Below are positions 50,486-50,506 of a stretch of DNA of 50,506 nucleotides, piece by piece (the stretch's first letter is position 1; each line of letters starts with the position of its first letter). Made by a program: the position numbers and the translations under genes. Origin of the DNA: Arthrobacter crystallopoietes BAB-32. Its GTDB lineage: Bacteria; Actinomycetota; Actinomycetes; Actinomycetales; Micrococcaceae. The notes below the pieces were generated by a model, which was not told the origin of the DNA, ran no database searches, and worked only from the letters and a program-made list of their open reading frames with translations. The stretch is taken from positions 1 through 50,506 of the forward strand of contig NZ_ANPE02000088.1 in the NCBI RefSeq assembly GCF_000328305.2. The letters are read 5' to 3'.

Positions 50486-50506
50486 ATGCTCACCGTTAAA
50501 GACGTC
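50486..50506 (+). CDS. Start of a further gene (MLTVKDV...)
   Basis: GAGGAGG at 50474-50480 is followed by ATGATG; the second ATG (50486) has the better spacing. Seven codons (MLTVKDV) are visible before the window ends. The beginning is compatible with a CBS-domain protein, which I recall near DUF1538/P-II pairs, but seven residues cannot prove it. Confidence 0.4.

Noticed and set aside
1-50506. CRISPR array, tRNA/rRNA genes, insertion sequence or prophage
   Set aside because: No regularly spaced repeats, cloverleaf-like sequences, transposase, integrase or structural phage genes were found on reading both strands by eye.

Overview
The window looks like chromosomal DNA of a high-GC actinobacterium, most likely a soil Arthrobacter-type member of the Micrococcaceae. 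That placement is inferred from the strong G/C third-position bias, Shine-Dalgarno-less genes starting just after a -10 box, actinobacterial families such as DUF3040 and DUF5058, and the overall catabolic and scavenging gene content. No tRNA, rRNA, CRISPR array, transposase or phage gene was seen.

Layout. (1) 1-1309: the tail of an aminotransferase and a PDR/VanB-type oxygenase reductase. (2) 1355-10024: a sulfate-ester scavenging locus. A six-gene minus-strand operon (amidohydrolase, binding protein, two permeases, ATPase, type I sulfatase) faces a divergent TetR gene across a perfect palindrome. Next to it lies the formylglycine-generating enzyme that would activate the sulfatase. (3) 10356-15280: a cytochrome b561-like protein, then a DUF5058 membrane protein, a second membrane protein broken by a 1-nt frameshift, an M20 hydrolase and an adenine deaminase. 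(4) 15353-26153: small regulators and housekeeping genes: a TetR-like ligand domain without an HTH, two ArsR/SRPBCC modules (one split, one fused), a serine hydrolase, a secreted EEP nuclease/phosphatase, YegP-like, a zinc MDR, UDG, an MFS exporter, a UbiG-like methyltransferase, an F420/NADP oxidoreductase-like protein and DUF3040. (5) 26558-34677: a second probable organosulfur operon: a peptide-type ABC importer with a fused double ATPase followed by SfnB/DszC-like and DszA/NtaA-like flavin monooxygenases, with a structured leader upstream. (6) 34678-36178: vapBC and an isochorismatase-fold protein lacking all three catalytic residues. (7) 36233-48509: a D-2-hydroxyacid dehydrogenase diverges from a seven-gene catabolic operon (class III aminotransferase, FAD/Fe-S oxidoreductase, aldehyde dehydrogenase, DoeA-like ectoine hydrolase, PLP aminotransferase, M20 deacylase, MHS transporter). 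This can be read as an ectoine-type degradation pathway. (8) 48633-50506: an internally duplicated DUF1538 membrane protein, a P-II-like protein overlapping it by 4 nt, and the start of a further gene.

Two regions supply sulfur: sulfate esters on the left, probably sulfonates or similar compounds in the centre. The right side supplies carbon and nitrogen from an osmolyte-like compound. A short dispersed palindrome built on ACGACGGCGG recurs between genes, inside a 1031-residue oxidoreductase gene, and near the 5' ends of the central ABC operon genes. The strongest candidates for undescribed biology are the DUF1538/P-II-like pair, the DUF5058/partner/M20 cassette, the catalytically emptied isochorismatase fold and the palindromic element family.
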